This document shows, one piece after another, positions 1-6,712 of a DNA stretch of 9,667 bases. Position numbers and translations under genes: made by a program. Each line of letters begins with the position of its first letter. Position 1 is the first letter of the stretch. The DNA is from Deltaproteobacteria bacterium (lineage in GTDB: Bacteria > Desulfobacterota > Dissulfuribacteria > Dissulfuribacterales > UBA3076), in assembly GCA_027004315.1 (NCBI GenBank), contig JALTHV010000184.1, positions 1 to 9,667 of the forward strand, read 5' to 3'. Below the pieces are notes generated by a model. The model had not been told where the DNA came from, ran no database searches, and was given only the letters and a program-made list of their open reading frames with translations.

Positions 1-85
1 TAAATTTTGTAGAGGGATAAAAGTATTCTTGTTCTGTCCAATGTACATCAATCTGTGCCTGAGATGTCTTTGTCTTTTCTGTCAT
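1..85 (-). CDS. N-terminal fragment of a gene running off the left edge; possibly acyl/acetyl-CoA synthetase
   Basis: Reading leftward from an ATG at 85-83 there are 28 sense codons without a stop before the window ends. The sequence starts MTEKTKTSQAQIDVHW and continues with WTEQEYFYPSTKF. A strong ribosome binding site, AGGAAGG, lies 8 bases before the ATG, which is the main reason to accept so short a fragment. A W-T-E-x-E-Y-F/Y-Y-P-S stretch ahead of the catalytic domains resembles the N-terminus of AMP-forming acetyl-CoA synthetases, which activate acetate to acetyl-CoA. This is recalled similarity over about 12 residues only, and no catalytic motif is visible. The gene is divergent from the DUF368 gene. 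That a gene exists is fairly likely; its product is uncertain. Confidence 0.5.
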   Translation of the reverse strand, partial: MTEKTKTSQAQIDVHWTEQEYFYPSTKF

Positions 86-134
86 ATATTTTACCTTCCT
101 ATTGGGTTATATAAAATGTTCTACAAAGTGTATA

Positions 135-162
135 AAACTATACAGATCCATGGCAATGTCAA
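135..162 (-). promoter_or_regulatory. Candidate sigma70-type promoter for the left-edge gene
   Basis: On the minus strand a perfect -35 hexamer TTGACA (162-157) is followed after 16 bases by TAGTTT (140-135), a weak -10 hexamer. It lies about 50 bases upstream of the ATG at 85. The reading is tentative because the -10 matches consensus at only three positions. On the plus strand TATAAT occurs at 165-170 upstream of the DUF368 gene, but no -35 hexamer lies at the right distance. Confidence 0.3.
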
Positions 163-214
163 GATATAATCAGAGACCTGACTGTATCAGACGTCTCTTT
201 ACGGCAAAATTATT

Positions 215-1147
215 ATGAAAAATCAGACAGAATTTCACCGTTCATTAATGGATTATCTGGAGTTAGGCATAAAGGGTTTCTGCATGGGAGCCGTAGACGT
301 GATCCCTGGGGTATCAGGAGGGACCATGGCGTTCATCCTTGGAATCTACGAGGAACTGATCGACTCCATCAGGTCTTTTGATCTGGAATTTTTAAGACTG
401 CTGATCTCACTGAGGCTAAGAGATGCCCTGGATCATGTCTCTTGGCAATTCCTTATAGCGGTTGGGACCGGTATCCTGACGGCTGTCTTCACCCTCGCCA
501 GGATCCTGAGCTGGCTACTTCAGAATCGGCCAGTCCTGATATGGTCTTTCTTCTTTGGCCTGATAGTCGCCTCTGTATTCACAGTGAGCCGATATATCGA
601 GAGGTGGTCCCCATCCATCTTTGTATGGATAGGGCTGGGTGCCATCTCTGCATATTTCGTGGTTGGTATGATACCTATATCTACACCAGATACGCCCTGG
701 TTTCTGTTTATGAGTGGAGCCATAGCTATCTGTGCCATGATCCTCCCAGGGATATCCGGGGCCTTTGTCCTCGTCCTCCTGGGAAAATATAATTATGTCC
801 TTGAGGCAGTGAATCAGCGCGATTTCTTTACCCTTTTCCTGGTGGCCGCTGGTGCCGTTGTAGGTCTTACAACATTTGTCCGTCTACTCAAGTGGCTCTT
901 TGATAGACACCACGACCTTACGGTGGCCATATTGACGGGCCTGATGTTGGGCTCTCTGAGGAAGGTCTGGCCCTGGAAAGAGACTCTGCAGACCATGACT
1001 GATGCACATGGCCATCTCATTGTCACGGCCCAGGCCAACATCTTGCCACGTTGCTGGAATAATGAGGTAATGGCGGCCCTCTGTCTGGCTGCTCTGGGTC
1101 TTTTGGTTGTCTTTTCCCTGGAGTTCTGGGCAGATAAAAGGAAATGA
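215..1147 (+). CDS. popT: DUF368 family polyprenyl-phosphate translocase (PopT-like)
   Basis: A 310-residue polytopic membrane protein of the DUF368 family. Family members (PopT) return undecaprenyl phosphate to the cytoplasmic face of the inner membrane, so the lipid carrier for peptidoglycan and other envelope polymers can be reused. The hallmark DVIPGVSGGT lies at residues 28-37, followed by MAFILGIYEELIDSI. A second, related ILPGISGAF motif lies at about 176-184, giving the internal two-fold repeat expected of the family. Hydrophobic segments lie at about 79-102, 107-124, 134-152, 163-188, 203-222 and 284-303. There is no convincing ribosome binding site before the ATG at 215. A second in-frame ATG at 248 also lacks one, so the start is uncertain, but the conserved region is downstream of both. 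The gene stands alone on the plus strand, convergent with the division operon. The family is clear; the transport role comes from characterised homologues. Confidence 0.88.
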   Translation: MKNQTEFHRSLMDYLELGIKGFCMGAVDVIPGVSGGTMAFILGIYEELIDSIRSFDLEFLRLLISLRLRDALDHVSWQFLIAVGTGILTAVFTLARILSWLLQNRPVLIWSFFFGLIVASVFTVSRYIERWSPSIFVWIGLGAISAYFVVGMIPISTPDTPWFLFMSGAIAICAMILPGISGAFVLVLLGKYNYVLEAVNQRDFFTLFLVAAGAVVGLTTFVRLLKWLFDRHHDLTVAILTGLMLGSLRKVWPWKETLQTMTDAHGHLIVTAQANILPRCWNNEVMAALCLAALGLLVVFSLEFWADKRK

Positions 1148-1154
1148 GGTAAGT

Positions 1155-1376
1155 CCTCAATAAGTTGGGGCTCCCATTTTGTAACTGTTCACATCCCCCC
1201 CGGCCAGCAGTAGCCTTTTGAAGGGTTTCAGGAGCATCGCTTGATGCACAAAATCAGGGCACTCTGCCTATTAATCCGCACTGAAACCCTTCAAAATGCT
1301 ACTGCTGGCCGGGGACGTGGACGGTTGCAACAGGGGGGTATGAACGGTTACCCCATTTTGGTAACCGGCCACATCG
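1155..1376 (-). repeat. Remnant of a TTCTCAATAAGTTGG-type repeat, split by the element at 1181-1351
   Basis: On the plus strand, 1155-1180 (CTCAATAAGTTGGGG then CTCCCATTTT) plus 1360-1376 (GGTAACCG, then CCACA) together match the reverse complement of the right end of the repeat at 6713-6855. That end reads CTCAATAAGTTGGGG, CTCCTATTTT, GGTAACCG, ATCACA without interruption. Similarity ends after about 40 bases, so only one end of the older repeat survives here. The 171-bp element and one copy of its 8-bp target duplication interrupt it exactly between CATTTT and GGTAAC. The rest of this convergent spacer, 1377-1479, holds nothing I can assign. Confidence 0.7.
1181..1351 (+). mobile_element. 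IS66-type MITE, copy A (171 bp), with target duplication CCCATTTT
   Basis: A non-coding inverted-repeat element beginning GTAACTGTTCACATC and ending GTATGAACGGTTAC. It is flanked by CCCATTTT at 1173-1180 and 1352-1359; the repeat extends one base to CCCATTTTG, so the boundary is exact only by analogy with copies B and C. Inside, 32-base arms at about 1200-1231 and 1281-1312 pair with a single mismatch. They enclose a 49-base core with a small GCATC-GCTT-GATGC hairpin at about 1234-1247. It lies between convergent genes, so its stem-loop would form in transcripts from both directions and could act as a 3' boundary. There is no T-run, so a standard intrinsic terminator is not claimed. IS66 elements make 8-bp duplications and have GTAA ends; assignment to that family is inferred. 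Confidence 0.85.
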
Positions 1377-1479
1377 AAGTATGAAGATGCACCTCTGGAG
1401 ACATTTTGCTTTTTGTCCATGTGTGTCCATGGCTAATCAAAAAATGCATTTTCGGATAAATCGATTAAAGATATGGACG

Positions 1480-2349
1480 TTACTGAGAGACGAGGATCCT
1501 GTGGACCGGGACCAGCCTGACTCGTTTACTTATCCTCGGCAGCTCTTCATGAAGGACCTTCCAGGTATTAGACATCGGGTGCCCTATGGCAAGGATGTGT
1601 CCTCTCTCCTTAGAGAGTTTTACAAGTCTCTCGACCTCTTTCCTGATGGCCTCCTGTCGAGGGTCGTGGTCCAGGAACACACTCCTTTCAGCAGTCGGGA
1701 TCCCCATAGACCTGGCTGTTATATAGGCCACGCTATCTTTAGTAGTCCTGCTGTCTATAAAGAAGAGATTCCGTCTCTTTATTTCAGTCAGGATAAATTT
1801 CATGGCCTTTCTATTTGCAGTGAATTTTGAGCCCATGTGATTGTTTACTCCGATTGCACCGGGCACGGCGTCCAGATCCTTTCTGAGTATTCCTAGCATG
1901 GAATCAGGATCCATGTCCAGACGAAGGCTGCCAGGTCCCGGGTCAATTCGGGAATTGAGAGGCTCTAGAGGTAGATGGACCAGGACATCTCTGCCCATAT
2001 CTTTGGCCTTGCGGGCCATCATAGGGGTATGGGGTGCCTCAGGGAGAAACGAAAAAGAGAGTGGCGCATTTAGGTTCAAAAAGGCATTGTCCATACGGAT
2101 ACTATATCCCATATCATCTATCAGTATAGCCACCAGAGGTATAGAGACCCTGGCCTTGGGTCTTGACGGACTGGGAGGAAGGGATGGTACGCGGCGAAAG
2201 TCTTCAAAGGGAGGATGGGTCTTTGTTGTAGGTAGAGGCAACAGATACAACAGAGTTATTATCGCTCCAGTCATACCCAGGGCTATTATAGCCCATATCA
2301 GGCCTGGGAAGCGCCTTTTGTCCTCCCTGGATATGCGTGGAGTAGCCAT
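1480..2349 (-). CDS. Divergent polysaccharide deacetylase family protein (YibQ/DUF610)
   Basis: A 289-residue protein with an N-terminal basic stretch and one membrane-spanning segment at about 16-38. A proline-rich linker (40-66) follows, then a divergent NodB-like deacetylase fold in the periplasm. Visible family motifs are ILIDDMGY (75-82), HLPLEP (125-130), GVNNHMGS (167-174), FFIDSRTT (197-203) and AIGHP (254-258). The paired Asp, His and Asn-His positions resemble the metal and catalytic sites of polysaccharide deacetylases. The substrate for this branch is not established. It is the last gene of the ftsE-ftsX-envC-ctpA cluster, 29 bases after ctpA, a placement that fits an envelope or peptidoglycan-related role. 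There is no obvious ribosome binding site before the ATG, but no better in-frame start exists upstream of the membrane segment. Family assignment is confident. Confidence 0.9.
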   Translation of the reverse strand: MATPRISREDKRRFPGLIWAIIALGMTGAIITLLYLLPLPTTKTHPPFEDFRRVPSLPPSPSRPKARVSIPLVAILIDDMGYSIRMDNAFLNLNAPLSFSFLPEAPHTPMMARKAKDMGRDVLVHLPLEPLNSRIDPGPGSLRLDMDPDSMLGILRKDLDAVPGAIGVNNHMGSKFTANRKAMKFILTEIKRRNLFFIDSRTTKDSVAYITARSMGIPTAERSVFLDHDPRQEAIRKEVERLVKLSKERGHILAIGHPMSNTWKVLHEELPRISKRVRLVPVHRILVSQ

Positions 2350-2378
2350 TCAACAGAAATGGAGGCAGATATATTGTC

Positions 2379-3767
2379 TCATTTTGTGGTCTGTGCAGGG
2401 TTTGCATGGATAATCTGGGAGAATATATTCCATGCCTTTAATATCCTGAGGGCCTCTCTTAACTGGTTATCCATAGGAGCTGCCTTTCCTTCGGCAATTT
2501 TAGGACCAGAAGTTGCCGGCCCAATTTTTTTCTCTCCTGATGGGCCATGTAGCTTATTCTTGGCTGGCATAGTTTTATTGAGCAAGTGACCCGCTAAATC
2601 ACTCTCCCTCAGGAAGTGAAAGGAGTTTTCCATCTTTTCTCTGCTGCTCAACTCTGCTGGCGGTATAAAGGGCACCACTATATCAGGCGATATGCCCTCT
2701 GCCTGTATAGACCTGCCACTGGGCGTATAGTATCTGGCTGTAGTCAGGCGTACAGCAGACCCATCCTCCAGTGGAATAATGGTCTGTACTGATCCCTTGC
2801 CAAATGTCTGTGTTCCTACGATTAATGCCCTCTTTTGATCCTGCAGGGCACCTGCAACTATCTCAGAGGCACTGGCAGTCCCTCCATTGACCAGTACCAC
2901 AATGGGATAATTATGATGATGCTTGTTTGGATGGGCCACAAAACGCATTCTCTGTTCCTTGATTCGGCCGTCCGTGTAGACAATAAGTCCCTTCTCCAGG
3001 AATATATCGGCTACCTTTACTGCCTGGTCAAGCAGGCCACCCGGATTATTACGCAGGTCTAATACCAGCCCCTTGAGGCCCTTGCCTTTTTCCAGCTTTT
3101 CTAAGGCATCTTCCAGATCAGAGCTGGTCTTGTCCTGAAAGTTGCTTATGCGCACATAGCCATAGCCCTTTTCTAACATCCTGGAATGCACACTCTTTAT
3201 AGGGATTACATCCCTTGTCAGGGTTACATTTTTGAGTCGCCTCCATCCCTGGCGATATATAGAGATAGTGACCTTACTCCCCTTTGGACCCCTCAGGAGT
3301 CTTACTGCCTGGATCAAGGTCATGTTCTTAGTAGGTTTGCCTTCTATCTTGAGGATCTTGTCCTTGGCCTTCAGGCCTGCCTTGTACGCAGGCGTGCCCT
3401 CGATAGGAGATATTACAGTCAGTATACCATCTTGGAGGCTGATCTCTATGCCAATTCCGGTAAAGCTACCCTTTGTCTCTACCTGGAGCTCCTTATATTC
3501 CTCAGGCCTCAGGAAGGAGGAATGTGGATCCAGGGAAGTAAGCATTCCCTGTATTGCCCCATAGATGAGTTTTTTGGGCTGTACCTTTTCGACATAGTCA
3601 CGCTCTACCAGATTGAGCACGTTTCCAAAGATCTTGAGCTGTTCGTAGATCCCGTTTTCTTTGGCAGAGACTACATGATGTGCCTGATAAGTACCTATAA
3701 CCAGAAAGATACAGACCAGGACAGCTATAACAGACCACAGATGTACTGACTTCGAAAATTTTTTCAT
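2379..3767 (-). CDS. ctpA: Carboxy-terminal processing protease, S41 family (CtpA)
   Basis: A 462-residue periplasmic serine protease with an N-terminal membrane anchor or signal (about 9-27). It has an N-terminal helical part containing LTSLDPHSSFL (76-86), a PDZ domain (about 98-185, with GIGIEI and the GLKAKDKIL loop), and the S41 catalytic core. Catalytic residues are visible: Ser299 in GGTASASE, Lys324 and Gln328 in TFGKGSVQ. The 25-residue Ser-Lys and 4-residue Lys-Gln spacings match characterised members. LVLDLRNNPGGLLDQ (234-248) is the conserved oxyanion region. The segment after about 370 is Pro/Lys-rich and looks like a non-conserved tail. The family cleaves substrate C-termini, including peptidoglycan hydrolases or their partners in several Gram-negatives. 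Position after envC suggests a role in controlling wall hydrolysis, which is inference. The ATG at 3767 is preceded only by a weak GAGATC-like site. Confidence 0.95.
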   Translation of the reverse strand: MKKFSKSVHLWSVIAVLVCIFLVIGTYQAHHVVSAKENGIYEQLKIFGNVLNLVERDYVEKVQPKKLIYGAIQGMLTSLDPHSSFLRPEEYKELQVETKGSFTGIGIEISLQDGILTVISPIEGTPAYKAGLKAKDKILKIEGKPTKNMTLIQAVRLLRGPKGSKVTISIYRQGWRRLKNVTLTRDVIPIKSVHSRMLEKGYGYVRISNFQDKTSSDLEDALEKLEKGKGLKGLVLDLRNNPGGLLDQAVKVADIFLEKGLIVYTDGRIKEQRMRFVAHPNKHHHNYPIVVLVNGGTASASEIVAGALQDQKRALIVGTQTFGKGSVQTIIPLEDGSAVRLTTARYYTPSGRSIQAEGISPDIVVPFIPPAELSSREKMENSFHFLRESDLAGHLLNKTMPAKNKLHGPSGEKKIGPATSGPKIAEGKAAPMDNQLREALRILKAWNIFSQIIHANPAQTTK

Positions 3768-3805
3768 TTTTGATCTCTAATCCCGCTAAGTCGTCAGGTA
3801 AAAAT

Positions 3806-3854
3806 GTTTAACTGTCCACAGGGTACTTGTCTTTCCAACATGCTCCCGTCCCTT
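3806..3854 (+). repeat. Degenerate relative of one arm of the 6713-6855 repeat, in the envC-ctpA spacer
   Basis: Positions 3817-3854 align without gaps to the reverse complement of 6781-6818, matching at about 31 of 38 positions by eye (shared blocks CACAGGGT and AACATGCTC). Just before it, TTTAACTGTCCACAGGG resembles the GTAACCGATCACAGGG end of that repeat. The palindromic half and the terminal CTCAATAAGTTGG are not recognisable, so this is an eroded fragment. The remainder of the 149-base spacer (3768-3916) shows no gene, and I see no convincing terminator or promoter in it. Confidence 0.55.
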
Positions 3855-3916
3855 CAGACGACCAATAAAATTTACAGAGCTCCGATCTTAAAACATTCTC
3901 TGGAGAGAAGCAATCT

Positions 3917-5092
3917 CTATTTAGTGCCCATCTCTATGCCCGTCAGGTCGAGCCATTTTATGGGCTCTTCCTCTTGTTCTCCATGCCTTATCTCGAAGTA
4001 TATACCCTCTTGAATCCAAGGACCTCCGCCAACCAGACCTATGATCTCTCCCTCTGTTACCTTTTCTCCAACCTTCTTAAAAAATTTTGCCCCTTGAGCT
4101 ATCAGGCTGAGATAGTGGTCTCCATGATCGATTATCAAGACCTTTCCGTAACCTCTGAGGGTATCATTATATACGACCGTGCCGTCAAAGATGGCCCTGA
4201 TTTCGCTCCCCCACGGTGCCGCAAAGATCACTCCTGGGCCTTTTCTACCTCCAATCCCGGTCATTAACAATCGTCCTATTACCGGTGGATTTAGCCTGCC
4301 CTTCTGTGCCTCAAAGCTATTTTCTCTGACCTGGATGTGGGCTGAACGATCTCCATCTTCTCTTTTGCTCAGACGCTTTATGATACCCTGGAGCGATTGT
4401 TCACTGGCCCTGAGTTCTGCCAACATCTCTTTATATCGCTTTCCCTGCTGTTTGAGTTCATCTAAAAAGGCCTGCTTTGCCTGTTTCTGCTCTTCAAGGA
4501 GCAGGGACTGGCTTTCTATCTCCCTATCGGCCTTTTTGAGGTCCTCTCTCTGCCGTTCCAGCTCGGCTGCCTTCTCGGCAGTCTTTTTGATGCTCGATTT
4601 GTAGAGATCTCTTAACTTCCTGTCGTGGTCCAGGATAAGCCTGAAGTAGGTCTCTCTTGACAGGAGTTCTGGTATAGTCTTTGCGGCGAATAATACATTG
4701 AGACCCCCTACTGGACCCATCTCCATAAAGGCCCTGAGTCTATGTCTTATCTGGCATCGCAGTGCATTAAGGGCCTGGACCTGCCTGCCATAATCTCTCT
4801 GAGTATCAATGAGGCTAAGTTCTTTCTCTGTCCATTCCTTTCGGGTAGATTGAAGCCTTTCCCACTGCAGTGCTATCTTTTTGTCCAGATCCTCCAGTTC
4901 CTTGAGTACTGAATGTCTACTTGATTCTACCTCGGCCGCCCTCTTCTCATGGACTGCTATCTCTCTCTGGAGAGATTTGAGCCTCTGTTGTTGGCCCTCA
5001 AGTTCTTTCTGGACCAGGTCTTCAGCAAACACGTGGCCATGCACTAACAATAGTGTCAAGACAATAGACCACAGCCATTTATGCTGAATCAC
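3917..5092 (-). CDS. envC: Murein hydrolase activator EnvC, degenerate LytM (M23) domain
   Basis: I place the start at the GTG at 5092-5090, giving 391 residues. It overlaps the ftsX stop as GTGA, has GGAGGT ten bases upstream, and yields a clean signal peptide (residues 1-23, cleavage after V-F-A). An upstream ATG at 5137 would add 15 residues with Cys and His clusters ahead of the signal and is unlikely. The mature protein has two long coiled-coil stretches (about 25-115 and 155-245), then a C-terminal LytM/M23 fold (about 285-381) with GTVVYNDTLRGYGKVLIIDHG and GIYFEIRHG. Zinc-ligand positions of active M23 enzymes are missing: no HxxxD motif, and YFE where HxH is expected. This is as in EnvC, which does not cut wall but activates periplasmic amidases under FtsEX control. 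It is coupled to ftsX, its expected partner. Confidence 0.93.
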   Translation of the reverse strand: MIQHKWLWSIVLTLLLVHGHVFAEDLVQKELEGQQQRLKSLQREIAVHEKRAAEVESSRHSVLKELEDLDKKIALQWERLQSTRKEWTEKELSLIDTQRDYGRQVQALNALRCQIRHRLRAFMEMGPVGGLNVLFAAKTIPELLSRETYFRLILDHDRKLRDLYKSSIKKTAEKAAELERQREDLKKADREIESQSLLLEEQKQAKQAFLDELKQQGKRYKEMLAELRASEQSLQGIIKRLSKREDGDRSAHIQVRENSFEAQKGRLNPPVIGRLLMTGIGGRKGPGVIFAAPWGSEIRAIFDGTVVYNDTLRGYGKVLIIDHGDHYLSLIAQGAKFFKKVGEKVTEGEIIGLVGGGPWIQEGIYFEIRHGEQEEEPIKWLDLTGIEMGTK

Positions 5093-5973
5093 AGGCGCAA
5101 AAACCTCCACATGGCAATGGCAGTACCCAGGACACAAAATAATATACTGCTCGTTATAATAGCAAGGGTATAAGGCCAGGGCAGGAAATAGATGTTTACT
5201 CCTCTTAGCAGCTCAGAACTGGCTGCAAGGCCCTGTAAAAATCTGTAGCACACAAAGATTGCCCCTATAGCCAGGCTTGAGCCCAGAAGGCCCTGCATGA
5301 AGGCCTCAGCAAGAAACGGACCCTGTATGAATGTATTTGTTGCCCCAACCAGACGCATTATCTTTAGTTCTTCTTGCCTGGCATAGACCGTCAGCTTTAT
5401 GGTATTTGCGACTACAAAGCCGGCAGTGAACAGGAGAAGGAGTCCGCTCACTGCCACTAGTATCCGGAAGAGCCTTAAAAAGGACTCCAGTCTGTCTATC
5501 CATTCCTGACCAAATTGGACTTTGGATACCTCGGGCCAGTTGCCTATCTCTTCAGCCAGTTGCCTGATTCTCTTTAGATGAAATACGGCCCTGTTGACTC
5601 TCACTTCAAATGAAGGGGGCAGGAACTTGGGATCTATTCCCTCAAGTACCCCCTTTTCACCCTTTAAATAATTCTCTAGTCTCTTAAAGGCCTTTTTGGA
5701 AGATATATAAGTAACCTTCTCTACTCCTGGCAGCTCTGTGAGCTTCTGATAGAGGCCGGGGATTTTGCCTTGGGGTATGTCATTAGTGAGAAAGACCACC
5801 AGCCCGAGCTCTGTACCAAATCTCTCGACAAACTGGTGCAGGTTAAAATATATCAATGTAAAAAAGGCAAAAATTACGATAGAAAGGCTGACCACTACAG
5901 TAGTTATGATCTGGGTATAGAGGTGCTGCCTGAGGTCAGAAAGTACTCTGTGGCATAGACTAGCCAAACTCAT
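5089..5973 (-). CDS. ftsX: Cell division permease-like protein FtsX
   Basis: A 294-residue inner-membrane protein with the FtsX layout: a short cytoplasmic N-terminus, a first membrane helix (about 22-45), a periplasmic domain (about 46-168) containing the LPGVEKVTYIS region, and three further helices (about 170-194, 223-248 and 267-288). Between helices 2 and 3 lies the family-typical ELKIMRLVGATNTFIQGPF stretch (202-220). FtsX pairs with FtsE to transmit cytoplasmic ATP-dependent signals across the membrane to EnvC, triggering septal wall splitting. Its ATG at 5973 overlaps the ftsE stop by one base (TAATG). Its stop overlaps the envC GTG by four bases, so the three genes look translationally coupled. 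A GAAGGAAAG stretch near the ftsE end may serve as its ribosome binding site. Confidence 0.95.
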   Translation of the reverse strand: MSLASLCHRVLSDLRQHLYTQIITTVVVSLSIVIFAFFTLIYFNLHQFVERFGTELGLVVFLTNDIPQGKIPGLYQKLTELPGVEKVTYISSKKAFKRLENYLKGEKGVLEGIDPKFLPPSFEVRVNRAVFHLKRIRQLAEEIGNWPEVSKVQFGQEWIDRLESFLRLFRILVAVSGLLLLFTAGFVVANTIKLTVYARQEELKIMRLVGATNTFIQGPFLAEAFMQGLLGSSLAIGAIFVCYRFLQGLAASSELLRGVNIYFLPWPYTLAIITSSILFCVLGTAIAMWRFLRL

Positions 5974-6653
5974 TATGAGATCTCGAACTTTCCTTCAGGA
6001 AGCTTTACTACCCTGCGGTGGGTATTTTCATAGAGCCTGTCATCATGGGTTGCAAAGACTACGGTCGCACCCCTGGCATTTAGCTCTTCCATAAGCATCA
6101 TTACCTCATTTGTCCGTTCCTGGTCCAGATTCCCCGTGGGCTCATCGGCAAGGACTATAGCAGGTCTATTGACTACGGCCCTGGCTATAGCTACTCGTTG
6201 TTGTTCACCCCCAGACAACTGTAAGGGGTAATTACTCCATTTCCCTGCAAGGCCTACCCCCTCCAATACCTGCATCACTCTCTTTCTTGACTGTCTTCTG
6301 TTTAGGCCGATCACCTCAAGGCTGAGGGCCACATTGTCAAATACAGTGTGATCTGAGAGGAGTTTAAAGTCCTGAAAGATTACACCGATTTTTCTGCGGA
6401 GATATGGAATCTGGGAATTTGAAAGGGAAGAGAGTGCTACCCCGTCTACCCAGATCTCTCCGGATGTAGGTTGTTCAGCACAAAAAAGGAGTCGTAGCAG
6501 AGTAGTTTTCCCTATGCCACTCGGACCAGTCAAGAAGATAAACTCACCCTTTTCGATCTCTAAATCGATGTTCGAAAAGACAATATTGTCTGGTGGATAT
6601 TCTTTCGTTACTCCCTGGAGGTGAATGATAGTAGATGATTCCGCGAAAATCAT
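5973..6653 (-). CDS. ftsE: Cell division ATP-binding protein FtsE
   Basis: A 226-residue ABC ATPase. Walker A GPSGIGKTT lies at 43-51, the Q-loop Gln at 94 (VIFQDFKLL), signature LSGGEQQR at 146-153, Walker B IVLADE at 166-171 and the H-loop His at 203. Length and the short C-terminus fit FtsE rather than a larger transporter ATPase. I chose the ATG at 6653, just before MIFAESSTIIHLQGVTKEY. The frame stays open to 6830, but the extra 59 codons come from the repeat at 6713-6855 and have no family counterpart. No strong ribosome binding site precedes 6653; AGAGG lies 16 or more bases upstream. It acts at the cytoplasmic face of the divisome with FtsX and is the first gene of the division cluster. 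Confidence 0.94.
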   Translation of the reverse strand: MIFAESSTIIHLQGVTKEYPPDNIVFSNIDLEIEKGEFIFLTGPSGIGKTTLLRLLFCAEQPTSGEIWVDGVALSSLSNSQIPYLRRKIGVIFQDFKLLSDHTVFDNVALSLEVIGLNRRQSRKRVMQVLEGVGLAGKWSNYPLQLSGGEQQRVAIARAVVNRPAIVLADEPTGNLDQERTNEVMMLMEELNARGATVVFATHDDRLYENTHRRVVKLPEGKFEIS

Positions 6654-6671
6654 AACAAAAAATATAGCCTC

Positions 6672-6699
6672 TATATAGTCAGGTAGCAAGCTGGAACAA
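6672..6699 (-). promoter_or_regulatory. Candidate promoter for the ftsE operon
   Basis: On the minus strand TTGTTC (6699-6694) and TATATA (6677-6672) are separated by 16 bases, about 20 bases upstream of the ftsE ATG. Both hexamers are imperfect. They lie between the 6713-6855 repeat and ftsE, so the repeat would not block transcription from here. Confidence 0.28.
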
Positions 6700-6712
6700 G
6701 ATCTATTATAAT

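Noticed and set aside
285..760. Other open frames on both strands within the DUF368, ctpA, envC and pilT genes
   Set aside because: They are out-of-frame or antisense shadows of genes with strong family motifs and have neither ribosome binding sites nor domain signatures.
1408..1446. Imperfect hairpin CCATG-tgtgtc-CATGG flanked by T- and A-runs as a terminator between convergent genes
   Set aside because: The T-run precedes and the A-run follows the stem on the plus strand, and the same holds on the minus strand, which is the reverse of an intrinsic terminator.
1381..1830. A plus-strand reading frame of about 150 codons across the spacer and the deacetylase gene
   Set aside because: Most of it lies antisense to the conserved C-terminal half of the deacetylase, it has no ribosome binding site and shows no recognisable protein motif.
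5093..5137. A longer EnvC beginning at the ATG at 5137
   Set aside because: It would put a Cys/His-containing stretch before the signal peptide. The GTG at 5092 has a better ribosome binding site and a GTGA overlap with ftsX.
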